A stretch of DNA of 64,000 bases from Symsagittifera roscoffensis (GCF_963678635.1 NW_026971218.1:124001-188000); one strand, 5' to 3'; counted from the first letter of the stretch, positions 39,836 through 52,300 are shown. The notes: generated by a model not told the origin, from the letters alone. Program-made: numbers and translations.

Positions 39836-42800
39836 TTCGGTTAGTAAAAGTTTACTATCATAGGATATGGGTCGGAGAACAGTTCTTTCAGTCCGCTCTC
39901 GTTCCTGATATAGTATGCCCGATATATACACCACTGATGGGTCTGTATCCCACACGAACTTTCGTTTCTCGGATAGCTCGCGTTTGAGGTTTTCAAAAGA
40001 CACTTTAGACACAACGCATTAGTTGGTGCAAAGAATACATCTTGCCGACAAACACCTCAATGAATTCCTGGTAGTATTTTACGCAGCCGAGAAGTTTCTG
40101 TATTTGGGTGTCGATTTTTGGGTGTTTTCCATGTAAGCACCGCTTCAACTGCCCCATGGGTTGGTCTGACTTCATGTTTGTCCACAGCGCGACCCAATTA
40201 ACTTATGAGATCCCTCGAGAACTCGCACTTTGAGGGTTTGCTTTTCAAGCCAATCTGTTTTGTGCAAGTAAAGACTTCATCTAACCTCCCTTTTTGATCT
40301 TCCAGGGTCTGTTTAGCACATTATGAGGTTCCCGTACTTTTTTGTTACATTAGTAAGTGCTTGGCCCATCAATCATTGAAAAGTGGCTGTAGCGTTGAAC
40401 AGACCAAAAAGCAATCTATTTCACTGGTGCAATCCCAATTCGCACACAACATTTTTTCTCGCTCCTGCTTCTTGGGGTGCACCTGCGAGAACGCGGAGCC
40501 CAAATCCAATGTCGTGAAGAATTTCGTGACTTAGCCAAAACCAAACCACAAGCCCACAGAGACTTTGATGTCTCAATTATAGAAAAATTCCATCAACATA
40601 TCATTTTCTTTCCTACATGCATCTTACTTGTGCGGGGTCATTCTCCTAGCTTCTTCTCTGTGAGCTACCGAGTCCGCCTCTATTTCTCTCTCATGTTCCA
40701 CAAAATGCAACAACCTATGTTGGCCTTGGGTTTCGAAAAATTGACTGCGATCCGATTCAACACGTCCCTAAAAGACGCTAGCACTTTATTTGATCTTTTG
40801 CATTTAGTTCGATCTATTTCAAGTAAGATTGGTTTGTTTGATGCTAGTTCTGTATCGGTCTGTCTTTCAGTGAAGTTTGAACAACTAGACAATCCATCAT
40901 CTGTCTCAGACCTCACGGAAAACACTTTTCAGAAATACATTTTTTCTCCTCAATTTACACTCAGGGTTAGCATAAAGCAGACACTCAGTGACTTTAAACT
41001 TTTTCAAGTTCTCCATTTTCTGACAGTCTTTGTTTAGAGGTACCGCATAAGCAAGTTTCTTTTCACGATCTATCATCACCGGTGTTGCCTGCGTGTTTAA
41101 CAACACAGTCACACTCAGTCTAATCTGAGTGGATGAAAAACTACTTCTTAAAATAGCTGAGCTCTTGGATCAATGGATCAAAGTTTCGAGGAATCAAAGT
41201 TTTGCACTAAGTAGGGTCCTCTGTGGGTCTTGATTCGTATTAATCCATCCTTGAGATCGGTCGTGGCATCAAATTTCTGCACGAAATAGTACGCATCTAG
41301 GTTCTCGATGACTGGAAAGCTCATCCAGACATGCCTTCCACCTATTTGAAGCGTGATCAGTGGTGTCCTTCCTACCGCATAAGTTGCAACCTGGCTGGCA
41401 GCGGCTTTTCGGATTTTAGTCGGTATCAAGACCGATCTATCAAAACAATAGCGATCAAAGGGCTAATGGGCATGACACTGACTACCGTGCCGTTGTCCAG
41501 CAGCCCCCCTTGGTGAAAACTGCCTGCGTTGCTCGCTCAGCACGTGTGCTGCCAGATCAGTCTCGCAGCCGATGTACACTGCGTCCTGCTCAGGCATTGC
41601 ATTATTTCCTTTTCGTCGGACCTTGAGTTCCTCTTGTCCGATGTATATCCGACCTTTTTGATCAAATGCATTTGTTACCAGAGCCGTTTTGTAGACATTT
41701 ATACGAGCGACTTTTATCAGGATTGGGTATGGACTATAGCCTTTCAGGTAATGTCCATCTACCCTCATTAGTTTTGGTCCACCTGTTGCGAGTAACGCTC
41801 TCACATCTCTGGAATCCAGATTCGGATCTTTCTCTCACAAGTTATCTGCGAAGATATCCAAACAATCCAAGGTAATTTCTGATGGTTCACTCAGTTTTCG
41901 CCACTTGATGACCCGCAATCGATATTTTTGAAATTAATTTGCTACCTTCTCTGATCAATCAGAAGGTCTTACCCAAAATAACCTAAATTTTTAGAGCTCG
42001 ACTTTAAGGTGCTTCCTTTTCTTCCGCTTTCAGAGCCTGTTTCAACGATCCTATCCTCGCAAAGCCTGTGCTTTCTAGTTCTGACCTCACCCATTATTTT
42101 GTTTGTCTTTTTTCCATGACGCAGTTCAGGGCCGTGCCCTTTTATTTGCTTGTCAATGCACTACATTTTTTTCGAGAGGTTTCTACTCAAGTTGTAGGTT
42201 CATCAACTCTATCCAGGTGTCAGTGCAGCCAGCTGATTCGTCCTTCAATTATTTTGGCTTCTTGGGTGTTCTTCGTGATCGGTTTCTTCTTTCAATAGAC
42301 TTCGAGAATTTTGTGATCAACGTTTCAAGAGACGTTTCAGTAGTTGTTGAGCGGTTCAAACATTGACGCATACATCGAACTATCATGTGTCCCGGTTTTC
42401 AGATCTGGAACGGATCTGACATGGGACATCGTGGGCAAATTTATCCCAGAGGCAGCCTTCGTAGGCAAATGTATCCGAGAGGCGGATTCCACCAGCACGA
42501 CCTTGTTGGCGCTACCATTGGCCTCTCCCTTTACTTCAAATTGAAATTGAAGTTTGCTCTCGGTCTTGGGGAGGCTTTGTCTGCCTGGAGCTACGGAACC
42601 CATTGGTTGGTTAGCGTGATTTCTCACCCTTGTCCGAGGGACTGTTTTGGTAGTTGCTTGTCAAAAACTCATCGAGCTTTTGCATCAAAAATTCAGCCTT
42701 AGCATCCAATCTACTCTCTAAATTGATCATCGTTTGAGTATTGGCTCTGTCGTGATAACTCAGTAGTCGCTCAATTTCTTGTACCATTTTACCTTCTCTT

Positions 42801-43720
42801 TCTTCAGATTCCCAAGTGGCTAGAGCTAAAGTCTCTGCCAGGCACTGGTCGGTCACATTTGGCCAGCCATTTGGCTTCTGCTAGCTCGTCCATCAGTTTT
42901 TCGAGGCCATTTTGAGCTTTTTCACCTACTGTGTCATTTTTTTCGTCATATGTTGTTTTCGCAGTTTTTCAGACATGCCATCCCATCGGCAAGCAAGCCT
43001 CTCATATCGTTAGTCGAGCCCAAAACTGGGGTCAGACCCAGAGACGACGTTGACAAATTGGGTTGCAGCCTAATGCTTGGTGATGCACCATCCCTCTGCA
43101 TACCCATCGACATCATCAGACTATCACATATTGAGGAGTTCCCACTTTTATTCCATCCGACACTGGTCTCAGTGGGAAAGTGGACACCGCTTTCTTGTTC
43201 TTCTCTTGCTTCAGGATACAACAAATTTTTGCGCCCGAGCGCATTGTTCCCAGAGGAGCAAAGCCGGATAGTAATCCAATAAATTGAAGCACTATCATGC
43301 GTTCATCGGACTTGTTGAAACTATTTTTTGTGTTTGAACTTGAATCTTGTTCTCTGGGACTTCTCTGGGCACTCGACATCATCGCATTCTTTCTCTGTTG
43401 GGCTAGAGGAAGAACTGCTCTTTTTGTCCGAGTATCGTGCTTGGTCTCCGACTCACACGTCCCTTTAAACAACATCTCTTCTCTAGCATAAGCCTCGGTA
43501 CGCTCCGAGGTCCATTGAGGCCCTTCAATTCTTTCCGCTTGGAGTTGTCGCCAGATCCTTCCATATCCCTATGATGGTGAAGTTGGGGTTGGATTAACGT
43601 TTCTTCCCCTTGATCGAATGGATCAGGTTGCGTATCGTCCACCGCCCCAGCCTCGGCGTTTTGCCCTTCATCGCCATCCAAATTCTTTTCGTTTCTTAGT
43701 TTCGTTCTAACACCGATCAT
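39836..43720 (-). pseudogene. Antisense gag-pro-pol pseudogene (copy 2)
   Basis: Duplicate of 34300-38184 with the same frameshifts, stops and DNG active site, so these lesions predate the duplication. Gag starts on the minus strand at 43720. Differences from copy 1 are a few single bases. Confidence 0.88.
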
Positions 43721-44178
43721 CGCGACCTACGCTCGTCACCGCGGTCACAAAAACTTGATACTGCTCACAAAGAATTGGCTACGTCGCGACTTAATTTGCT
43801 CAGCCTAGAAATCTTATTCAAGCTCCTAACAAGGCCTTCCGTTCCTTTTTTGCGATAAGTGAAAATTTTTGACGACAGTGCAGAAGTCCAAAAAAACTAT
43901 GAGTATCAGTACTCGATACTTTCATAAGAAAATTTTAGCATTTGATAACCTCTGATAAACTAGACTTTGAGATGAACTTAGCCCTGCTTAAATTCGTACA
44001 TGTGCCATTCGGTCATATTTGGAAGTTTGTTCTTGAGCAATGCGAATAACATGATTTTGGGGTCAAATGGAATTTTTCAAAAAATTGAATTGGACATGTC
44101 ATTCTCAAGTTTCTCGCAACAACTGAAAAAATCAGAAAAATTAGATCAGAACGACCGAATAGCAATCGCGGGAAATTG
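43721..44178 (-). other. Leader-like sequence, duplicate
   Basis: Copy of 38185-38642; unlike copy 1 it continues past the duplication edge into 44179 onward. Confidence 0.4.
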
Positions 44179-44539
44179 TTCAAATTTAGCAGCGGGAAAT
44201 TGCTATTCGCATTTTCCGATACTTAATCTAAAGCGAGTAGAGCTGTCTTATTCGTGACAGGAGACAGAAAGTAATCGCGAGCTAAAGAACATCGATATTC
44301 AGTTAGACCAGAGTGAGACTTCAGTGGAAAGTTAGACAATCGAAGTCTCCCAGTCGTCCAGACCAAAAACTTAGATTTCAAGTTAAAACTTGTTCGATTG
44401 AACGTATTGAATCAAACTTAATTCCCCAATTATTCTCAAGTTGCTGACTAATTTAGTTACCTCAATTCGCGAGTTTGCTGGTATGTAAGTACCCAATTTA
44501 GTTTTCTTGAGTGTGTTTTATGATTGTTATGTTGAGGTA
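44179..44539. other. Unassigned sequence between two head-to-head elements
   Basis: No gene or repeat recognised. It holds a repeated GCGGGAAATTG (about 44168 and 44192). It may contain the 5' LTR of the minus-strand element and/or U3 of the plus-strand LTR that ends at 44885. Confidence 0.3.
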
Positions 44540-44885
44540 AGGAAAATTTTACGTTGATCCATCTGAAATGGATCAAATTTCCACTGTCTAATAAAAAGTA
44601 ACTGTACGGACTGTTCCGACCCTGTTTTTAACGGCGTTCGCGTATTTTGGGTATTTTGAGACCTAAGTATGGGGACGTTCTTATTTTCTAGAGTGGGAGG
44701 GGGTATTTTGGTAGTGGCCTACAAGCTATAACGGGTTTTTAGTCTCATGTCGCAAGTGAAACGAAATGGCTCCGACCGTTCGAGGTGGAAAAACACAAGT
44801 GATGGTGTTCCTGACTCTTGAGCCAATGGTTATAGGGCCTATATTTCTTTAACCTCATATGTGACGCAAGTAGGCTACTGTTACA
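44540..44885 (+). repeat. LTR 3' portion of a second plus-strand element
   Basis: Collinear with the last 343 bp of the LTR ending at 18389: TTGATCCATC hairpin, CCCTGTTTTTA block, a GAGACC block, and TGTTACA at the end (44879-44885). It carries AATAAA at 44590-44595. TGGCGCTCC at 44897 might be a primer-binding site; that is weak. Confidence 0.55.
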
Positions 44886-45350
44886 TAGTGTTTTTATGGC
44901 GCTCCTGGTTGTTTTTACGACATCATGACTACGAAGTCGAACCCAATTGACACAGCTCCGGGCTACATGCCCATTCTAGAGTACCGGTCGTACGGTTCAG
45001 CGGGAACGTGTAAAACTTCCGGTTGTATCGTGATAGCTTTTTAAGAAAACTCGATAAAACTTCCTGGTACGCTCTCCGAACGAGGCTTAGCTAACCGAGT
45101 AAGGGGAGGGGGGTAACTAGGGGGACAAAAAAACGAGCAAAAGACAAAAAACGAAACAAAAACCGAAAAAGAATAGAAAAAGGAACAAAAATAATTTTAA
45201 AAAATGACAGTGACATTGACACCAGATTAGTTGGGATAAATTTTTATTTGTTAAAAACTGTTTTTATAAGACCGATCGTTTCGATCTTTTCAGCTATTTA
45301 AAAAGGTGACCGAGTGTGGGGCGTTGTTAAGGGTTTTCAGATAGCTTGCA

Positions 45351-45488
45351 ACTTAGCTGGACCACTAGGAGACTTAACTGGAAGAGGTGACCAGTCGAGT
45401 AGGAAAGTGGTTCACAGGGACTTAGCTGGACCATTAGGAGACTTGACTGGAACAGGTGACCAGCCAAGTGGGAAAGTGGTGCTAATGA
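45351..45488 (+). repeat. 69-bp direct repeat, two copies
   Basis: ACTTAGCTGGACCA starts at 45351 and 45420. The period of 69 keeps frame and gives LAGPLGDLTG twice in a 98-codon open frame (45314-45610); I do not consider that frame a supported gene. Confidence 0.75.
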
Positions 45489-45747
45489 TCAGGTGCAGGA
45501 CACGTCAAGGAGACAACCAGTACGGAATCAGAACAACAAGAGAGGACGGGGGTGTTCTCAAGTTGGTCAAACGGATATCGTTAAAATCCACATTACATTA
45601 TAGGAGATAAGTGTAAAATTGGATAAGCGGAACCCCACTGTTTTGAGGAATGTTTTCACTCATGCAGGCCTGGAAACAGGTTCTACGGTTTTCCCTCAAG
45701 AGGTTTAGCACCCGGCGCTTAAGGTAATTTTCGGCTTAAGAGGGGGC

Positions 45748-45820
45748 AAAAGAGGGGGGATGTTAGAAGGAGGGCTGGTTAGGTTAGAGGTTGGCGGTTG
45801 TAAATTGTAAAAAGGGGGGA
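45748..45820 (+). promoter_or_regulatory. Two polypurine-tract-like motifs
   Basis: AAAAGAGGGGGGA (45748-45760) is followed by TGTTAG, and AAAAAGGGGGGA (45809-45820) by CACATTAG. Both look like plus-strand primers of retroelements, the first with a TG start behind it. Confidence 0.4.
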
Positions 45821-46379
45821 CACATTAGAGTAACTAATTGATCGACATCGTCGTTTTAGTTACATTAGAAGCTTACACGCGTTGATTATAAGAAGCGGAT
45901 ATCCAAATTTTAGATCGAATTAAAGTAGATACTATGATCGGATCGGGTGGGGAGAAGGGACGTGAAAGTTTTTGTGATACCCCAGAGATCGCTAGCAGGG
46001 GGAGGAAAACGGGTGACAATCAGGTACCAGACCTTTTTTAAAATAAGAGATTGACACAAGTCACCTTTGAAATTTAGGTGGGTTTATTTCTCTGTTTTTA
46101 TCATTGTTTTTCCGGTTTAAATTTTCACGTTTTTGGTAAAAAATTTCAATTGGTTTTGAACAAACAGGTGATTACAAGACACCCCGAACAAGTTGGATTT
46201 CAACTTGCATCAAAAAATTAGAAGGGAGATAGATACAGGGGGGTTGGTAATTCTAACTTTTGGCCAGTAAGATTGGGTTTTCTGGGAATTTTTTTTTCTA
46301 GAGCTCAAGTGGTGGTACCAGGTACAGTGGTTCATGAGTCCCGACAACGAAAGAGAAGAGTTCCTACTGTCCCAACGCT

Positions 46380-47110
46380 TAGTAGAGAAGTCCTGGGACA
46401 GTACCGAAGAGTCTTGGGACAGTACAGTCTTGGGACAGTACAGTCGTGGGATAGTGGTCTTGGGACAGTACCAGGCAGTCTTTGGAGAGTTGTTTTGGGA
46501 CAGTAGTCTTGGGACAGTGCAGTCTTGGGACAGTGCAGTCTTGGGACAGTGGTCTTGGGACAGTGGTCTTGGGACAGTGGTCTTGGGACAGTGGTCTTGG
46601 GACAGCAGTCTTGGGACAGCAGTCTTGGGACGGTGCAGTCTTGGGACAGTGCAGTATTGGGACAGTGGTCTTGGGACAGCAGTCTTCGGACAGTGCAGTC
46701 TTGGGACAGGCAGTCTTGGGACAGTGGTCTTAGGACAGCAGTCTTGGGACATTGCAGTCTTGGGACGGTGCAGTCTTGGGACAGTGGTCGTGGGACAGTT
46801 GTCTTGGGACAGTGCAGTCTTGGGACGGTACAGTCTTGGGACGGTACAGTCTTGGGACGGTGCAGTCTTGGGACGGTGGTCTTGGGACGATGCAGTCTTG
46901 GGACAGTAGTCATGTGACAGTACAGTCGTGGGACAGTAGTCTTGGGACAGTGTAGTCTGGGGACCGCAGTCTTGGGACAGTTTAGAGAAGTCTTGGGACA
47001 GTACCTAAGAGTCTTGTGACAGCACCAGAGAGTCTTGGGACAGTACATAGAAGTCTTGGGACAGTTCCAGGAAGTCTTGGGACGGTACAAATAGTTGTGT
47101 GACGGTACTA
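46380..47110 (+). repeat. GTCTTGGGACAG minisatellite, roughly 40 short units
   Basis: Units of mainly 14 and 16 bp share TCTTGGGACAG and end GTG, GTGCA, CA or GTACA. At the edges they lengthen to about 23-25 bp. Long open frames on both strands come from the repeat and are not genes. Confidence 0.9.
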
Positions 47111-47470
47111 AAAGGTTTTGTGACAATGAGAAATAGCTCAACGCTCAATTAAAAACAAAAGGATCGGTCCGAACGATTGATTCGCGAAAGACCCGTTTTA
47201 TTACGATCACGAATTGAAAGTTTTTTTTATCCTGTAAAGGGAAGTAGGAACGTTTTTTAAAATTTTTTAAAAAAATTTTTGATCCATATAGTAGAGTTTT
47301 GTAAATAATAATTTTGTAAAAAGAAGCAAATGTAAATAAAAATCTTGAGGCGGAGTAGGGTACCGATAGCTGAAAGAAGAGTTATAGAGTCAAAGACAAA
47401 TCATAACTTGTCGCAACGAAAGGTAACACCGTTTGACCCAAGAATAACAAGAAAAAAATTTTCAGTGAGA

Positions 47471-49373
47471 ATGGTCAACACACGAAGCGCAAAAGAGAAC
47501 AAGACGAAAGTGAGCGCTGAGGAGGGACAGACGGAACCTGCTATAGAAATTGGTCTTGAGACTTCAGATCAGATTGTTGATGAGGTGGAGAAGAAGATAA
47601 CGGAGTAGACACCGATGCCGAATGCAGAAGAACAAAAACAAAAGACGATGGAATTCTCGCCGATAGACACTGTGGAGGACACGACGGGCAACACGCCGGA
47701 AACCATAAAGGACGAGTCTCAAACGAAAATAACGTCATTCACAGAGAGGTTCGCAAATATGGTTGGAATAAAATCAAGAGACATAGTGGAGGACGAACCG
47801 AAGGCCGAGAAAGGCAAAACGTTTGGAACAGTTTCCACGATAACAACAGAAGCCAACCAAGGCGATGATCAGGTCAAACATGAGGCAACAGCTAGTCATG
47901 GGGCAACAGCTGACCATGAAACAACAACTCCTCTAGAGCTGGGCGATTTAATGGCGAAGTTAGATCAGATTGACAAAAAACTAAAGTGCAGCGAGGAGGA
48001 TCGAGAGGTGATAAGAAAGGAAATAAGATACAACAAAAACGAGTACCTGGACAACTACTTTAACCTGCTAAGGGCGACGGAGGAAAAGCTTCAGCAGATG
48101 TCAGACAAGGTAGAGGCCACTGACAAAGACCGAGAGAAGAACATCAAAAAAGACATGCAAGAAATGAAGCAACGGTATGACACCGTGAACAGTAAGCTAG
48201 GGAACCTAGAAATGAGGATGGACACTATAAGCAGAGACCACGCGCAGAGTTCGTGTGCCATACAGTCCAAACTAGATGCCATCTTGAGAAACTCGATAAC
48301 ACAAGACAATCTGGTAACAAATCGAGCACAAGGCAACAGAGTCGATTTTGGGGAACTACAACGGAACAAACGGGACTCAACACCATTACCACCAACCCGG
48401 GATGTAGCAAGCACAGTACCGGGGGGGGGGGGGGGGAGGGGGGGAAGACAATAATGAAGGGTGGTCCAGGGGATTCCACGACGAACAATAACGTGGGACC
48501 GGATGCATCACGTGGGCCAGCACCAGGGAAATGATGAACAGGACACTGGAGGCCTTCGCCACGAGGAACACCGACTCGAGCGAAAGAGGAGGTGGCAAAT
48601 CCAGGAAAACCTTCAAGAAACCGAAAGAATTTAAAGATTCGGGTCAGGCATGAAGGGTCACCAAGCGATGATGAGATTTGAAAAGATGAGGCAAAGGGAC
48701 GATGAATCAATTGATCGGTTCCTGGATGATCTCGAGAGCTTGAGACGAAGGAGTGATCCTGAAAAGTCAACAAACATAAGGAACTTTAGCATCGCCGCGA
48801 AGTTCATCGATGGGGTGAAAAGCGACGTCTTGAGAACAATGTTGGCAACGTACTACACACTGTCGAAAGATAATGCACCGACTCCATAAGAGATGAGACA
48901 AAAGTCAAGGGAGTACATGCTGATGAAGCCTAAGAAGTACTCGTATTCAGAGGACAGGAATATGCAAGGGGGGAGTCAACCACTAACGTTGTCATGGTAC
49001 AAGCCTAGAGATGACATGGACAAACGTAGATCATGCGCAAATTGCGGGTCAGCGGATCATCACGTGGCGGATTGCACGACGTACAAGCAGGGCATGAAGA
49101 CCCTAGGATATGCACCAGATGAGGAAGATATGAACCACTTGGAAGAACACGAGTTCTATAGTGACTTGATCATCAAAATAGGTTCGCGATGCTTCTTCTG
49201 CAATCAAGAGAGGCACTTCAGGATGGGCTGTCCATTGTTTTGGGAACCAGTGAAGAACCAGAGTCACCCCAAGCATAAGTTGACGTTGGCGGCGGTGCAG
49301 AACCAGAAAAACAGACAAACAGAGTTTGAAACAAAGAATTCGGAGACACCGAGTGCGGAATTACCGACATCAA
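47471..49373 (+). pseudogene. Gag pseudogene of a second plus-strand element
   Basis: Gag starts MVNTRSAKEN at 47471. TAG at 47606 interrupts the frame, then a long coiled coil (47940-48300) follows. A G16 tract at 48421 and sequence changes near 48640 shift the frame and appear to remove the middle of the capsid region: KKPKEFKD in one frame is followed at once by GSGMKGHQA in another. TAA at 48887 interrupts again. The first zinc knuckle is intact (CANCGSADHHVADC); the second has Arg for Gly (CNQERHFRMGC). The gene ends abruptly in satellite at about 49374, with protease and pol missing. It shows what the main element's gag probably looks like outside the window. Confidence 0.88.
48421..48444 (+). 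repeat. G16-A-G7 homopolymer tract in gag
   Basis: Lies where gag has a Gly/Arg-rich stretch. Its length sets the reading frame and is prone to sequencing or assembly error. Confidence 0.9.
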
Positions 49374-52300
49374 GGTGGTTCTCAAAGGAGTCTCAGATGG
49401 TTCTTAGACCTATTTTTCACGATAAAGCTGATGAGCTTATCCATGAAGCTCTGCAAGCTAGCTTTGTTAATTTAAAAGCCAACTGAAGCAATTTTTTCCA
49501 CTTTTGGACCTCATTTTGAGCTTGTTTACGGATCGGGTAATAAATTTCGAATCACCGCTTGCAAAGTTCTCATCACTTGCAAGCAGCTGACCATCATTCA
49601 AATCTAACTTCGCTTAAAAATCGAGGCTGTGCGAGCACTCCTTTATGCCGAAACAAGCGTTCTACAGCCCTGAGACCCTCATTTTTCAGCTCAAAAAAGG
49701 GTTCTTCAGTTTCGCTAAGTAGCTCTTGCAGCTCACCCAAGGCTCAAACAAGCTCATCTTAGATGTTTCCTAGACCTTTTTTTCACGAGGAAGCTGATGA
49801 ACATATCCATGAAGCTCTACAAGCAAGCGTTATTAACTTGAAAGCCAACTGAAGCAATTTTGCCAGTTTTGGACCTCATTTTGAGCTTGTTTACGCTTCG
49901 GGTAATACCTTTCGAACCACTGGTTGCACAGCTCTCATCACTTGCAAGCTGCTGACCATCATCCAAATCTAACTTCGCTAAAAAAACGAAGCTGTGCGAG
50001 CTCTCCATTATGCCGAAACAAGCGTTCTACAGTCCTGAGACCCCCATTTTTCAGCTCAAAACAGGGGTCATCAGCGTCGCTAAGTAGCTCCTGCAGCTCA
50101 CCCAAGGCTCAAACAAGCTCATCTAAGATGGTTCTTAGAAATAATTTTTAACGATAAAGCTGATGAGCTTATCCATGAAGCTCTGCAAGCTAGCTTTGTT
50201 AATTTAAAAGCCAACTGAAGCAATTTTTTCCACTTTTGGACCTCATTTTGATCTTGTTTACGGATCGGGTTATAAATTTCGAATCACTCGTTGCAAATTT
50301 CTCATCACTTGCAAGCAGCTGACCATCATTCAAATCTAACTTCGCTAAAAAAATCGAGGCTGTGCGAGCACTCTTTTATGCCGAAACAAGCGTTCTACAG
50401 CCCTGAGACCCTCATTTTTCAGCTCAAAGTAGGGGTCTTCAGTTTCGTTAAGTAGCTCTTGCAGCTCACCCAAGATTCGAACAAGCTCATCTAAGGTGAT
50501 TCTTAGACTTATTTTTCACGAGAAAGCTGATGAATTTATCGTGGAAGCTCTACAAGCAAGCTTTGTTAATTTTAAAGCCAACTGAAACAGTTATGCCAGT
50601 TTTGGACCTCATTTTGAGCTTGTTTACGCTTCGGGTAATACCTTTCGAACCACTGGTTGCACAGCTCTCATCACTTGCAAGCTGCTGACCATCATCCAAA
50701 TCTAACTTCGCTAAAAAAACGAAGCTGTGCGAGCTCTCCATTATGCCGAAACAAGCGTTCTACAGTCCTGAGACCCCCATTTTTCAGCTCAAAACAGGGG
50801 TCATCAGCGTCGCTAAGTAGCTCCTGCAGCTCACCCAAGGCTCAAACAAGCTCATCTAAGATGGTTCTTAGAAATAATTTTTAACGATAAAGCTGATGAG
50901 CTTATCCATGAAGCTCTGCAAGCTAGCTTTGTTAATTTAAAAGCCAACTGAAGCAATTTTTTCCACTTTTGGACCTCATTTTGATCTTGTTTACGGATCG
51001 GGTTATAAATTTCGAATCACTCGTTGCAAATTTCTCATCACTTGCAAGCAGCTGACCATCATTCAAATCTAACTTCGCTTAAAAATCGAGGCTGTGCGAG
51101 CACTCCTTTATGCCGAAACAAGCGTTCTACAGCCCTGAGACCCTCATTTTTCAGCTCAAAAAAGGGTTCTTCAGTTTCGCTAAGTAGCTCTTGCAGCTCA
51201 CCCAAGGCTCAAACAAGCTCATCTTAGATGTTTCCTATACCTTTTTTTCACGAGGAAGCTGATGAACATATCCATGAAGCTCTACAAGCAAGCGTTATTA
51301 ACTTGAAAGCCAACTGAAGCAATTTTGCCAGTTTTGGACCTCATTTTGAGCTTGTTTACGCTTCATGTAATACCTTTCGAACCACTGGTTGCACAGCTCT
51401 CATCACTTGCAAGCTGCTGACCATCATCCAAATCTAACTTCGCTAAAAAAACGAAGCTGTGCGAGCTCTCCATTATGCCGAAACAAGCGTTCTACAGTCC
51501 TGAGACCCCCATTTTTCAGCTCAAAACAGGGGTCATCAGCGTCGCTAAGTAGCTCCTGCAGCTCACCCAAGGCTCAAACAAGCTCATCTAAGATGGTTCT
51601 TAGAAATAATTTTTAACGATAAAGCTGATGAGCTTATCCATGAAGCTCTGCAAGCTAGCTTTGTTAATTTAAAAGCCAACTGAAGCAATTTTTTCCACTT
51701 TTGGACCTCATTTTGATCTTGTTTACGGATCGGGTTATAAATTTCGAATCACTCGTTGCAAATTTCTCATCACTTGCAAGCAGCTGACCATCATTCAAAT
51801 CTAACTTCGCTAAAAAAATCGAGGCTGTGCGAGCACTCTTTTATGCCGAAACAAGCGTTCTACAGCCCTGAGACCCTCATTTTTCAGCTCAAAGTAGGGG
51901 TCTTCAGTTTCGTTAAGTAGCTCTTGCAGCTCACCCAAGATTCGAACAAGCTCATCTAAGGTGGTTCTTAGACTTATTTTTCACGAGAAAGCTGATGAAT
52001 TTATCGTGGAAGCTCTACAAGCAAGCTTTGTTAATTTTAAAGCCAACTGAAACAGTTATGCCAGTTTTGGACCTCATTTTGAGCTTGTTTACGGTTCGGG
52101 TAATACCTTTCGAACCACTGGTCGCACAGCACTCATCACTTGCAAGCAGCTGACCATCATTCGAATCTAACTTCGCTAAAAAAACGACGTTGTGCAAGCA
52201 CTCCTTTATGCCGAAACAAGCGTTCTACAGCCCTGAGACCCCCAAATTTCAGCTCAAAGTTGGGGTCTTCGGTTTCGCTATGTAGCTCTTACAGCTCACC

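Larger units (their letters stand above)
38643..44178. repeat. Tandem duplication, copy 2 (5536 bp)
   Basis: The full-length copy. The junction with copy 1 reads GAAATTG-TTCAAAA-GAGACTTGGG. The left parent (44171-44185) continues TTCAAATTTAG and the right parent (33314) TTCAAAAGAG, so six bases TTCAAA are shared at the breakpoint. Confidence 0.93.
44886..47470 (+). other. Long non-coding leader-like region before gag
   Basis: About 2.6 kb without a credible gene between the LTR end and the gag ATG at 47471. Contents: an A-rich tract (45125-45210), a 69-bp direct repeat (45351-45488), purine/G tracts at 45106, 45748 and 45809, and a minisatellite (46380-47110). The purine tracts resemble LTR primers, so this may be a composite of two insertions and not one leader. 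Confidence 0.4.

Noticed and set aside
36567-43491. Plus-strand open frames of 64-110 codons in the 36-44 kb region
   Set aside because: They are the opposite strand of the antisense gag-pol pseudogenes and recur at offset 5536 only because of the duplication.
44897-44910. TGGCGCTCC as a tRNA-Lys-type primer-binding site
   Set aside because: Only a short match, 11 bases after the LTR end; noted but not supported enough to annotate.
45314-45610. 98-codon open frame with a duplicated LAGPLGDLTG segment
   Set aside because: It lies in leader-like DNA, the frame is kept only because the repeat is 69 bp, and no homologous domain is recognised.
46332-47141. 269-codon minus-strand and 191-codon plus-strand open frames
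   Set aside because: They are generated by the GTCTTGGGACAG minisatellite, whose units are mixed 14 and 16 bp. The proteins are pure repeats without domain character.
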